Shown here in pieces: positions 23,580 through 35,689 of a stretch of DNA of 64,000 nucleotides. Both the position numbers and the translations under genes were made by a program. A model generated the notes under the pieces. The model was not told where the DNA came from and ran no database searches. It worked only from the letters and a program-made list of their open reading frames with translations. Source of the stretch: Paramacrobiotus metropolitanus (taxonomy: Eukaryota; Tardigrada; Eutardigrada; Parachela; Macrobiotidae); contig NW_026570262.1 of assembly GCF_019649055.1 (NCBI RefSeq), forward strand, positions 806,001 to 870,000, read 5' to 3'. Position 1 is the stretch's first letter. The number at the start of each line of letters is the position of its first letter.

Positions 23580-25640
23580 AAGGGAAAAAGCAGCTAATAA
23601 CGCAAGCGCTATATGGATTCAAAGACCTAGGCCTATTGACAATTATCATGCATAAGAATCCAGGAAACTATGTTCATAAACTGGATAGGCTATATCACAT
23701 GATCAAGTGAACAGGAAGACTTGCCGGTAAGAACTGGTGTACAAACAAAAGATCCTTAATAAAGTGTCCGATATCGGGTATATGTTTACTGAGAGGCTGT
23801 AAGTGCTTCTTTGATTAGGAATCGATTTTTTGTACCACATACACGCATCGGCGTCCTGTAAATTCCATTAAAATGCTTTCTCGCTTCGCCGGTCTCTAAT
23901 CACTGTTTCTCGGCTGCATGCCCATAACGATTACAGCAAACGGCAGTAATGTAGCAAAGGCCATAAAACCAGAACTGTCCCAGGTTAACTTTTTAATCCA
24001 CCTGAGTTACACGGGTGGGCCTAACTTAATTCCCCGAGAATTACTCGAGCCGGGAATGACCGCGTGCCGACTTTAGTGATAAATCACAACCCGGGTAAAA
24101 TGGATGAACGGTGGAGTTTTATAGCTGCTCTCCAACCAATCCAGACGGGATCAAGCGCTTAGTTCACAATACGTCCAGACGGATATTAAAGAGCACTTAA
24201 GACAGCACTGAATATACACACTACAGATGCTATTAGCCAACTAGGAAAAACTGCAACGTTGCTTAATTACCAGATGTCGTGGAGAAACCCAGTCCCATCA
24301 GATCTTTGTGATGTGTTGTAACACGCAAGGGTGCAATTGTAGCGGCAACAGAAGTTATTACGAAATGTACCTACATTAATTTGAATAAAACCTGGACAAT
24401 CGTCTCGAATAAGTAACCGACTTAAGAAAAGGTCATAGCTAATACGTTATTATGGTGACGTTATTACGATTTTTTGGGCTTCTAGCTCGAGCTTGTTGGG
24501 AGAGTACAAAATATTTTTATAATATTATCCTTCACCACATATATCATAATACGATTTATTTCATAAAATTTTACGGACAAAAAAGAAAAACTATGCATTA
24601 TTTCAGCTTTTATATTTTGTGTTACTGAATACACCATGGGGTACATACTGCTGCTGGTACTGGGATGTGACTTCTCACTTCTGCAACACAAAATGTTACT
24701 CATGGTAAAAAAACTTCACCGTTGACTATTCTGCAACTTTCTGTTTCTTACATGCAGGCGAAACCAGCACTGGCAAATTTGAGGGCTGGAACCAACCGCC
24801 AAGACCTGGATCATCATAGTTTATAAACTACAAATTTTGGATGTGTGCTTCACTGTACCCTTGGTGAAAGTTATGTTTTGATTCATGGAAATAGTGATGA
24901 TAAATCTACCAACATCGTTAAATCAGTTTCAACCAGTTAGTGCATCTTTGCATATGCAACACTTCGATGGAGTTCAAAAGTTTAAAAAACAAAGTTTGCA
25001 TTCATTTTCTACAATAATTGAGGGCTATTTTCAGTATGTTATATGTTCAGTACTTATTATCCAGTTGAACTTGTTTTTATTCATAAACGAAAAAAATACA
25101 AATCAGTAGGAGTTAACCAAGCAGTTTCATGTATATATTGAGTTCCGTTTGCTGTTGTAGCTAATAATATTGTAGCTTACTCTATCACAACAAAAAGAGC
25201 GCAATTTTATCCAGTTTGATACTGACCCGGAGTACACGTATACTGTACTGGTATCGTACTTTGTACAAATACGGATCAGCCTGCCAATATGGCTTCTGCT
25301 TGTGTACAAGTGCAAGCAAAAGCAACTACACATTTTGTGTATATTATATATATATGTTAATATTTTATCGCAGTGCATCCGTAAGCATGTAATCATAACC
25401 TTGAGATTGATAAGATTTGATTATATATCATTTCTAATGTTAGCACAGTATTTATGCTCACGTTAAACGTCGGCAGACTCACTGCATATGACGACGTTTT
25501 TCCTTATCAAATCAGGTCCCAAAGAGCACCTCAATTACCGAGTACGAATCCAATGCTTTCACGATTTGCAAATGTTGATAATTATAGGAAGATATTATTA
25601 TATTTTGTCATGCCCGAAGCAAATACAAATCATCGAAAAT
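23580..25640. other. intergenic, no gene supported
   Basis: AT-rich DNA between the globin 5' end and the first GPCR, with only short chance frames. No repeat family was recognised. Confidence 0.35.
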
Positions 25641-25746
25641 TCATCTCTCCGTGTTATTTGAGTGTTTGTACATTGTTTTGAATGATGTTATGATCCAAAT
25701 CATACAAGATTCATATTATGTGAACCACGCACCATATCACAGCAAC

Positions 25747-28021
25747 ATGAATTTTTCGGATTTGGATGAATCTTGTCCAGTTTGTACCGCGGCAAAAACT
25801 CCCATTGAATACTTGATTTTGAATAGCTTTCTTACAATCGTTTGTATTTTCACAATTTTATCCAACTTCACCTTTATGATCACCGTCTTTTTCAATGCCA
25901 AGCTGTACGCTATCCCAACAAACAAGCTCTTGGTATGCACTTATAAAACTGGATAACCTTCTAAAACCATGTAACTTCTCGTGACGAACTACTTTCAGCT
26001 GACTGAGTTTTCTGTACGTTGCGCTAATTTCAGATTTTTTTCAGGTGTCGAATGCAATTGTTGGTACGTAAGTAAACCTAAATAATGACGTACTGTATTA
26101 CTAAATAATTATTCAAACATTTTTTGACTTGCCTATATTTGCCGCGGTTTTTATTGTTAGCCAAAAAAGGAAGAGTCCACATGCTTTCACACTCGATGTT
26201 GCTTACGTCTCTCTCCAGACGTTGTCGAACACGTTGTCGAAGATCCGGTTTAATTTTACAGATCTTCTTGTCGGTGCTTTCGTGATGCCTTTTCACATAG
26301 TGCGATGGATCAACTTCACCTGCTGGTCATCTGGTCAAAATTCCTGCAAAGCTCTGCAGTCTTTGGATATACACATGACGAGTATGAGCGTTTTCCATCT
26401 TACAGGTGTAAGTCAATGGGTGTTAGCTTGCAACATACGGTACTAAAAAATGTAATGTTTTAGTTCATTAGCTAAGAGCTGTTGTTAAGAAACGTGCTAC
26501 ACCGGGTTTAAGAACTTCACCATTTAACCCGAGAAAGGATAGGCTGGGAATTTTAAATGTCTTTTAATTGTTATAAAGTGATGTCACAGCCATTGCACCT
26601 CTCTATTATTCTGGCGGCTCTTGCCTGATACTGTAAACAACGCTTACAAAGGATTTTGACGTACAAGCGACAAATTACGAAAACGACGCGACGCCAGTTA
26701 TCTGCAAGCATACACATTACCATAACTTAAATTTAAACTTATGTACAATATCTGTTTACGTATTTAACTCCTAAAATAGCCATAACAACACATACTAACT
26801 CTGATATGTGCTGTAAAGTAATACAACACTGAAACTGCATATATAATTATTATTAGCCAAGACAGATAGAAGTATGTGCAGTGCCGCGTTAATCACGATG
26901 AGCACAAGTTTCAGTTGCCAATTAAGCGATGTGTTGTTGTTTGCCTGCAGGTCGCCGCTGAACGTTATGTGAGAATCGGTAAGCCCGATCAACAGTCCGA
27001 TTAGATCTTTGAATTTGCGATATTTTAATAGCATGCGGGTATTTTTGTTTTTTTAGCCCATCCATTTTTCTATGAACGATGGGTGCGTAAAATTCTGCCT
27101 TGGGTGATAGCCGTATTCTGGATCATTCCTGCTCCCGGCACATTCTTTGCCATATTTTTCAATCTGCATCAACCAGAAAGTCATTTTGTCCGCGCCGTGG
27201 GAAACACTACAGAGAAACACTATAATCGCTGCGGAAAAGGTGACATGACCACTGGTAACCGCCGATGCAGATGCTCCTTTTGGGCGTCGGATGAATTCAC
27301 AGCCGTCACCTTTTTTTATCAGTATCTTGTGCCAATGTTCTTTATACTGTTCTTCTACGCTCGGATTTTCGCCATCGGATTGCGGCAGGCAAATCGCATC
27401 GAAAAAATGAAAGCCTCCTTGGCATCCAACTCCAATCTGCACGAACTGGCCGCCAGCAGTGAAAACCGTAGGAGTGTGGTGTCGCAGTCAGGTGACACAG
27501 CTGCAACTAGTGGACAATCACAGTCACCGCCCACGCGGCGTTTATCGCGCGTACTGTTTTTTAGTAAAGATATTCAAGTAGTGCGATTGTGCGCGGTGAT
27601 ACTCTTGGTATTCCTGATATGCCAGACGCCATATTTCGTCATGATGCTACTGGAGGCGTTCTGTTATGGAATCTTTCTACAATCAGACGACCAGATTTTG
27701 CATCCAGATAATCCAGAATACAAGCGAAATGATGATCGTTTGACCTTTGCTTTTTTCTGCGTGCTCTGGTTGTGCTTACTGAACTCCCTTATTAATCCTA
27801 TTCTGCTGTTTCTGCTGGAGAAGAGTTACAGAATGGGCTTCAAGTTACTCGTCTTCCGGAGACTGCCAAAGGTTGCCGCGTTTCTGCGTATGACCAACCC
27901 GGTGAGAGCCAATTACATGCGAAATATGTCGCGGGATCGCAATTCTGAGTCGCATGCCGATGGACGACAAAGGTTAAGCGTCAGTTTCTCGGAGTCGGCC
28001 AGCCAGATGACCCTTATGTGA
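25747..28021 (+). CDS. rhodopsin-family GPCR, divergent aminergic-like
   Basis: Seven-helix plasma-membrane receptor. Five exons join in phase: 25747-25932, 26045-26063 (19 bases), 26262-26407, 26951-26978 (28 bases) and 27057-28021. The N-terminus MNFSDLDES carries an N-glycosylation site; in-frame ATGs at 25651 and 25690 are alternatives. TM2 has the conserved Asp (VSNAIVDLLVG). TM3 has Cys3.25 and Asp3.32, the amine-anchoring residue, followed by ERY in place of DRY. A long third loop contains a Ser/Pro-rich segment and RRLSR. TM6 reads CQTPYF instead of CWxPFF. TM7 reads WLCLLNSLINP followed by ILL instead of the usual NPxxY tyrosine. Asp3.32 and TM7 Trp support an amine-receptor relation, while the altered TM6 and TM7 motifs make it an orphan. 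The ligand cannot be named. Confidence 0.85.
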
Positions 28022-28024
28022 TCT

Positions 28025-29130
28025 GTGGAGCCAGGAGGACACGCAGCTGTTGCAACATTAATTCAGTAATCAGTTTACGTTTCCTTGAAACTGAATGAGC
28101 AACGTATCCTAGCGGCAAGCAAAATGTTTTACATTTGGCTTCCGTTATATTATCGGCACACCGTGCAAACGGGCTAGAATGCTAACTGTATGAGTTAAAT
28201 TTCGATAATTACATTGGCTAGAAATTTTCTGCGTTGCCGTATTACTGGCCGATCCGATTATTCTTCATTTCTTTGGAAACTGGAGGCCTCCGCCAACGCC
28301 GCATGCACATGGCCGGCAGTTTCACAAAACCCAGTGTACATAATTAATATATCTTTTGGGAAAAAATCCCATTTGCATGTGCCGTAGAAATTTATTTTCA
28401 TATGAGAAATTAAAATACTCCTTTTTTACTACATGTTCGATTTCAAAAACTCCTTGAGTGACCGTCGTACATCACATATTGCAGTGTATACAAACAGCGG
28501 TATATATTGGATAGATGATGCGTTACAGAATTACGTATCTGTGGATCTTGTAAAGAAAAGTCGGAATTGGTACGGGTGTTTCTCGCAATCGAAAGCAGCA
28601 TTCCTTACATGGATTCGCAGTAAGCTACCATTATACTCGTACGTATTACTGCAGCATGCAGAAGCCTATAAACATTACGGATTAAAAAACAATTATTCAA
28701 TTTTAAATCATCAATTAAGCAACTGGCCATAGCTCGTGTATTTATGGATCAAATAAATTGTCGTTGTTTTATTGATTCAGTTGACTCCCCCAATGCTCAG
28801 AAATGCTAATGCTGAACGAAAGTCATAAATTTAGTGAATGTCGCGCCATATGTCGCTTATGGATAGTAATAAGTTTTCTTTCCTAAAATAACAACAGTTT
28901 TAATAAATCATCAGCATGCATGAACAGTGTGCGAATGAGTTGCTTAATAATTCATAAAAAATAATTGGCATAACGTCGGTGCTAAGCAAGAAACACTCAC
29001 TTAATCTTAATTATTAGAAATTAACGATATCAGCAAAAGTGTGCGTGGCTGTCAAGCCGTACTGCGTAAAGTTAACTGGTGGACTGACGAAAACCGGCGC
29101 GATTGACACTTTTATTTTTTTAATGTGCAC
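28025..29130. other. 3' region of the GPCR and intergenic DNA
   Basis: Includes a plus-strand open frame (28433-28732) that I read as 3' UTR or chance. An AATAAA at about 28753 may be the polyadenylation signal of the receptor gene. No other feature was seen. Confidence 0.3.
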
Positions 29131-29137
29131 AAATATT

Positions 29138-29206
29138 ACTGGTAAGAAAAAATTCAACAGTATTCCATGGTATACCGTAGTAAGCTGTTGAACTTTTTTT
29201 ACCAGT
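29138..29206. ncRNA. hairpin, possible small-RNA precursor
   Basis: A 69-nt inverted repeat. The arms actggtaagaaaaaattcaa and ttgaactttttttaccagt, each about 22 bases with few mismatches, flank a loop of about 24 bases. Size, arm length and imperfect pairing resemble a pre-miRNA. I did not recognise a conserved miRNA seed, and expression is unknown. It could equally be a small fold-back element. Confidence 0.3.
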
Positions 29207-30530
29207 TTATACCAGCAACGTAGGCCCGATACACCGGTACGGTAAACCCTTCCGTAGAATATTCGAGACCAAATCTTTAGTCCAATATTATGGTGCACCT
29301 CTGCAGTTCAGTTCAATAATGGATGAAATACTCTAATTTTGTTAATTATTTGCATATTACATACTCGCTCACAAACATCTGACAGTTGTAATGGCGTACA
29401 ATAAACTATAAGTATTGTATATTTGAAGGTATCTTCGCATGGCATATGACTTGCGTGAACTCAGCAAGCCGCTTGCGCTAGTAGAACTACATTCTCCATT
29501 AATTTTGAGATGAGTTGTATGTTTGTATTCCTTGCCTAGAAAAGCTTTTTGCTTTTTCGCATGTTACTGCAATAACGCTTTAAATAAATACGTAGTTTTT
29601 TAAAACACGAAAAAATCTTTGGAAAAATCTTCTGTAACTCTGTTACTAAATTATATTTGAATAATTTTGTAATTGTACAAGACTCTAATATGTGCCAACA
29701 GTGCCATTAAGTATTTCAAGGCACAGTTTGTGATAAGAATTCTTTTGACAATTTCTGTACCAAAATTGTTGTCATTTTTTTGCTGTTTGTTTTGTTTGTG
29801 GTATTCAATACTACTACTGCCACGGCATAACAAACACAATGTACTTAGTAGTTTATTATTGTGCTGTGCTAGATGTACATAATTAATTTTGTAAGTCATT
29901 CTCAATATTTACACTATGAGTACTCGCGATCGTACTCATGCATAACTCGCTTATCATATTGTAGCAATATTATTATACTTTAATTATTATGCGATATTAA
30001 AGATCCTATCACAAATGTTAAACGCCATTTACAACAATTTCATGTGGTACTGACTGCTGAGCTACTAAAAATGTCGTGACTTCAGAAAAAAACTAACAAA
30101 CTGCAGTAGGAGTTCAATATGCGCGCCGTATTTCGCAATACAGTAATGTATTTTGTACAATAGTGGTTTACTGTAAACATACAATCTAAATACAGTATAG
30201 GTACCTATCTCGATATCTACTATGTACAATACATACATAAAAACAAGGTGATAAAATTATCAAGAAACACCGCTCTAATGGATATAAAAAATAACCCAAA
30301 GTACAGTAACTGGAATACCCCACTGTGCAATCGGAATATAAAAAACTTATGAGTGTGTGCGGTGTGATTTTAATTGCAAAAAATCTTATTTTCATGTTAG
30401 CACTCCCTAATAATACCTATTCGTGTCGTTAAAGTTTTTTGTTTTTTTGTAGCTATTATCGATTGCTAACACAACCGAACATCACAATAACATTAGCTTA
30501 AAAAATCCGAGTCTCATGCCGTATAATCCG
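29207..30530. other. intergenic, no gene supported
   Basis: AT-rich; the plus and minus frames at 29.65-29.9 kb are shadows of each other. Nothing was recognised. Confidence 0.35.
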
Positions 30531-30543
30531 GGTTGCCCAGTAT

Positions 30544-30983
30544 CAAGAACTTACTATAGGTAGAGGACTGGGAAGCGACTCTGCAACGGTCGACTACGTC
30601 ATCACTGTCGCATACAAAATTCACTGCTGTGCTATTGCTGACTGCCTTTTTAAAAGATATCTCAGTTCCTTTCTCCTCTAAAGCACTACGTCATCACTGT
30701 CGCATACAAAATTCACTGCTGTGCTATTGCTGACTGCCTTTTTAAAAGATATCTCAGTTCCTTTCTCCTCTAAAGCTTTCTGATATTTTAACAGATCATA
30801 TTGAATTTAGAAACCCAAACATGAGGGGCTAGAAATAGAAGAGAAAAGAAATATGCTGAGAAAACTGACAAAAACCGTAAAAAACGCGCATCTGTCACCA
30901 TGGCAGCCGCCCTCTCGTGTATGCGAGAGTGATGACGTCAAACGGTAGGTTACCAGTCCTCCTCACACTATAGTAAGTACTTG
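30544..30983. mobile_element. MITE, 440 bp, with imperfect TIRs and 7-bp flanking repeat
   Basis: The left end caagaacttactatag and the right end ctatagtaagtacttg are inverted copies. Homology continues inward for about 65 bases (gaggactgg / ccagtcctc and cgtcatcact / agtgatgacg). Both ends are flanked by the direct repeat ccagtat (30537-30543 and 30984-30990), a likely target-site duplication. There is no coding capacity. A 7-8 bp duplication would suit hAT or a related superfamily, but the terminal bases are not diagnostic. Confidence 0.65.
30593..30776. repeat. perfect tandem duplication, 92-bp unit, inside the MITE
   Basis: 30593-30684 and 30685-30776 are identical, both starting actacgtcatcactgtcgc and ending cctctaaagc. 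Identity implies a recent event after or during element amplification. Confidence 0.95.
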
Positions 30984-30990
30984 CCAGTAT

Positions 30991-31700
30991 CTAAATTGCA
31001 GCCCGTTTAACTGTACTTGGGCATTCAAAGTACTAGTTATTTGTAAATGGTGCCACCGCGCCCTTTGATTGAACCACGCCACTACCTCGCAGCGATAAAA
31101 ACCCCAATGCAACTTCCGTCATATTGTGAACCAATATAATTCCCCTGCATTTTATAACCAATTGATCGCTTCCATAAGCCTAACATCCGAATGTCAACTC
31201 ATAACCGGAATACACATCATCGCGCGGGAATATTCGCTACCGCGTTAAACAACCCATGTCGATATTATTTCAACATCAAAATCAATGGTAACATATGGGC
31301 CCAGTTGCACTGACACAGGTTACATAAATGAGCAATATCCTGCACAATGGGAACACTAGCAGTGGAACGACGTCAGCTGTAGTAACTGCACCGATTATCC
31401 CGTGTCGGTCAATGTTCTTCCATCCCATCTGCATATCATGCATTTCGATCCGGCAGTGGTCGGAGGTAATCGTTACTCTTGTTGTCGGAGATGTGGAAAT
31501 TAGGCACTCGTTTTTCCGCGGACACCACACCAAGCTCCGGATAGAATGATGAATATAACACATGCATCTTACCGGCAATGATTCGTACATCTGCATCACG
31601 TGTCTTCCCGTGTCGTAGCCCGGTTCTCTCTCTTTCTCTCTCCCCTCACAGCTGCGTGTTCTGCCGGTTTGTATCGGATTTCTTTGTACGCCAACTAGAG
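30991..31700. other. upstream region of the Octbeta-like receptor gene
   Basis: GC-richer than the surrounding intergenic DNA, with a CT-rich tract at 31624-31646. Two opposite open frames at 31.3-31.6 kb look non-coding. Probably distal promoter. Confidence 0.3.
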
Positions 31701-31708
31701 GCGCGCGC

Positions 31709-31716
31709 TATATAAA
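31709..31716 (+). promoter_or_regulatory. TATA-box-like element
   Basis: tatataaa in a GC-rich context (gcgcgcgctatataaaaac), about 400 bases upstream of the first coding ATG of the Octbeta-like receptor. Position is consistent with a core promoter for that gene, but no transcript start is visible. Confidence 0.35.
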
Positions 31717-32105
31717 AACTTAGTCAATGTCGCACTACTTAGATGATCGGCAACATCAGTTTAAGAACCACTGTCGAGTCCTGTCAATGGAATTAAAGTG
31801 AAATGGAGCGAAGAGGACTATCTCCTCCGTTCTCCATCGTGGAGTGTTGATGATCCCCAGTGCAATAAGGAGATTGAAAAAGTTAGCCCCTGTGATATTA
31901 TGTTTGTTCCTTCAGACAAAGCGCCATCGGCAACACTGACTCGGCCATATCCCGTGCAGCCGCATCCGCGCTGACGATGCCGAAGCGGACTAATCCACAC
32001 TAATCACAAACCGTTGTTTCCGGTGCGCATCTGTATGGTGTATGCATTCGCTCATTACATTCATCCATCATCAGCACACCGGATTGTTCTTTTGTCATCT
32101 TCCGC

Positions 32106-35100
32106 ATGGCGGGCATGTTATCGCATTCACCTGAGCCGTTATTTGTTTCCGTTGCCGATCATCGCATTAATTGGACACATCACAATGCATCATCGCCAAT
32201 GTCCCTGAATAATAATACAACCGACACAGTCGTTGAATCATCGTTTTTGATATCCTTTCTATTGGGGACGTTATATGCGCTGAATATAATTATCTCGTTT
32301 TTGGGTAACGCCATGGTGATTATTGCGGTGACCACGACGCACAAGTTGAAAACCATTACAAACTATCTTCTAATGTCGCTGGCGGTAGCTGATTTGACGG
32401 TCACGGTAGGTGGTTTGCGGTAGCGATGCAGTGAAGCGTATACATGTGGCGGTATACAGAGAACGGGAAGCCCGGCGCAATCCCATTTCAAGAACGAGCT
32501 CATTTCACGAATCAGTAATTTAATCGGGCATTAAGGATTAGCTAGGGAACTTCTCAGTATTCCTGTGGCTTTCCCAAAAGACCCTCCAGCGAAATTTGAC
32601 GACTTTAGCATACATTCCAGACACGGAACGTTTGTAGTTATTATCCACGTGAAATTTCCGGTCTCAGCATAAGTGCAATAATAGCGCATTTGTCTAAACC
32701 GATAAGCAAGCAGAGCGTAATCCGCCGCTAGTATCTAAACGGATTTCCTGCATTATCGTACTGAAAACTCCAAAGTATTCCTCGAAATTTTAAGATTTTT
32801 CAGCTGATCACTTTGGATATTTAATTGGAAACAACAAATTAGACTGTATGCACATTGTTCCTGCTGATAAAAACGCATAATTAAAACGTTGGCCCAGTAT
32901 TCGCTTCCAGGAATTTTCGGTACTATACACTGAAGTTGTATGCAGGTTTGATCTTAATTAATAAGTTTTGGGTATACTTTTCGGACCGTAACAACCTTTA
33001 ACTACCACTTTACAATTGAATTAGCCATCAAAGTTTCCGTGGTGAGAGTAGATTATCTATCGCACACTCTTTACGCTGCAGAATTATAAAATATGCATGG
33101 TGCAGATTATCGAAGTACGAGTACAAATCGCTGGAACGTCGAGTTTTATGCGATTCAGTATTTGGCACTAATGCGCCTCTCAGAATCAAATTAATCTCAC
33201 GTAGAGGTTACAGCTACTTCACCCTAATGTCCCTTTAGGAGTTTCCCCCAGATCTCCACGAAGGGCTTAGCATTTCCATTACTATTATGACTTTTGTGTG
33301 ACCTTTGTAATGGTAAACATCGCCCACCCGGTCGAGTGCTTAATTTACGGAGTACTAATACCCTAAATGCGACTGTTGACAATCCCGTTAAAGAACAATA
33401 ATTTTTACGGTAGTTTCTTGACAAAACTTTACGAAATGCGGTACGCCGGGCAACAATGCAATTTAGAAAACCTGAAAGTCTCTGACAAACAAATTTTTGA
33501 AAGCAGAAATATTACACTTCAGGTCAAGAAAAAAAAGTAGGGAATGTAGTCAAGTCGTGATATCTTTTCTACCGATACTCGTAACACTAGTTTATTCTGG
33601 AAGCATTGTAGACGAAACGTGGTCGCGTCACGCTTGCTGCTGTGTCAATCGCCTCACCTGACTTTTGAGTTGACGGAATCTATAATTTTCTTGCAGGTCC
33701 TTGTGATGCCCTACGCACTTGGTGAGTTTACCAGAAGAAATACTGAAAATTAGCTTGTCCTTAAGCACTGTTCACGAAAAAAGAGTGCACTATACTGCAA
33801 GTGCATTATGTCTGTACATAATATATACACTCTATCGAGCACTTATGCCAATCATCGCTAGCATTATATCGCAGGATACCTCACAAGTCAATGAAACAAA
33901 TTTATGGCGCAAAATTGCCGGCATGTTATATATGTATGAAGAATTTGCTAATAACTTTAATGGCTTGTGATTGTAGTATACGATATTGTCGGCACATGGC
34001 ATTTCGGGCAAACATTTTGTCTATTCTGGATGAGCTGGGATGTGATGTGCTGCACCGCCAGTTTGCAGCATTTATGCGCTGTCTCGGTAGACCGTTACTT
34101 GGCGATTCATGATCCGCTGCATTACTACGAACGTATGTCCAGTCGCAAAGCCGTGGTAATTGTGATTGTTATATGGATAAACAGCAGCTGCATTTCCTTT
34201 ATGCCCATCTTCATGGGCTGGTACCGGAAACTTAATCACGAAACACCCGTTGGACAATGTTTCCTGAACATAAACATGACATACGCTGTAATATCCGCCA
34301 CTGTCTCCTTTTACATTCCCTTCATTATTATGGCCATTTGTTATCTGAAGATCCTGTCGATTGCTCTCCAACAAGCTAAAGAAATCCAAAAAATTCAGCG
34401 TACTGTCCAATTACAGACATTCGAAGACAGTCAGTGTTTAACCAACAAGTCCAAATCACTGGCTAGTGAGCGGAAAGCAATTAGGACACTAGGAATTATT
34501 TTTGGCATGTTCTATCTGTGCTGGCAACCATTTTTTATCATCTACTGGATCTACGCCTTCGCGGCCAATCCGGATATTCCCAACTGGATCCGGTCGACTA
34601 TTACGTGGTAAGAAAGTCTAAAATCTAATTTAATATTGCCTTACGGAAATGCATGCGTATATCAGCGTTTTCCATTTCACAGCTGCAACGTAACGTCTGT
34701 CCGTATCGCATCACAATGTTTCATTAATTATAGACACATCCACTGTATTAATGCACAGAGTAGGTGTTGCGTACGTATAAGGTGCGTATGCCTAATCACA
34801 ATATTGACCAAAGGAATTATCTTGCGGCGGAAATTACTGTTGCCCTGCGCAGGATGCCTAACCTTTAAATGTATAATTCAATGGCTTTTTGCAGCATCCG
34901 TTCATTAAAATTTAATTATTTTTCGCTACTTATCTGTGTTATGTAGAGAAACTGAACGCTCCTATGTGTAGATGCGTGTGTCCTGTGAACAGCGTAAACT
35001 AGGAGTTAAATATAATGTGCACGTAATAAAGTCGTTTCGTGTACAAAGCTGTCAGCAATACATTATTAATCGTCATTGGATAATCCCCGATGATCTGGTT

Positions 35101-35683
35101 TTCAATTATCGCCATTCAAGACAAATTATTTCGATAAGCGTGCGTCATATATAGTGCACCAAGTTTTTGTACTCACAATTAATGGCCTAATTTACAAAAA
35201 AGGGCAAAGATACTTTTGCTGACCAGCTTTATATCAAATTGACAATTTTTGTTTATCTGTGATTCGTAATATAACTTAGTTACTTTAAGATATCTTTATT
35301 TTTTTGGCTAAAATTGTTTTAGGCTGGGTTACATTAATTCCGCCATGAATCCGCTAATCTACGCACTAAATCCGGATTTTCGCGCCGCGTATAAGCGCAT
35401 CATTAAGTCGGCACTCCGGAAATGCGGCATTTGTTTGGAGGATAATGCCGGAACAATAAGGTATGGCTCGACCACGATGTACAACGTCGGAAGTGATACG
35501 ACGAATACACTGACAATCGGCGATACCGCCAGCGCGGCATTGGAGAGGATCGGATCGAGAAAACATACCGCACGCAACTACGCCAGCCTGGGAGAGACTC
35601 CGATGAGCCAATTAAATGGCTTGCATACTTCCGACCGATTGATTGATGAAACCTCAACAAATCTGACTTCTAAGCCGTCGTAA
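32106..35683 (+). CDS. aminergic GPCR, beta-adrenergic-like octopamine receptor type
   Basis: Plasma-membrane receptor for a biogenic amine. Four exons join in phase: 32106-32405, 33697-33721 (25 bases), 33977-34607 and 35323-35683. The N-terminus has three N-glycosylation sites (NWT, NAS, NNT). TM2 has LAVADLTVT. TM3 has Asp3.32 (SWDVMCCTAS) and DRY. The second loop and TM4-5 read SFMPIFMGWY and YAVISATVSFYIP, with Ser5.42 and Ser5.46, which bind ring hydroxyls in catechol/phenol amine receptors. TM6 is CWQPFF and TM7 is WLGYINSAMNPLIY. The SF-PIF-GWY and YAVIS pattern is closest to Octbeta receptors, which couple to Gs; Dop1-type dopamine receptors are the main alternative. The third loop is short to medium. 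The tail carries CGIC, a possible palmitoylation site. Confidence 0.88.
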
Positions 35684-35689
35684 ACAGAA

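Noticed and set aside
28433-28732. 99-codon plus-strand frame after the first GPCR
   Set aside because: No family match; position fits 3' UTR of the receptor gene.
31282-31599. Opposing open frames upstream of the Octbeta-like receptor
   Set aside because: They are shadows of each other with no domain resemblance; the region reads better as promoter DNA.
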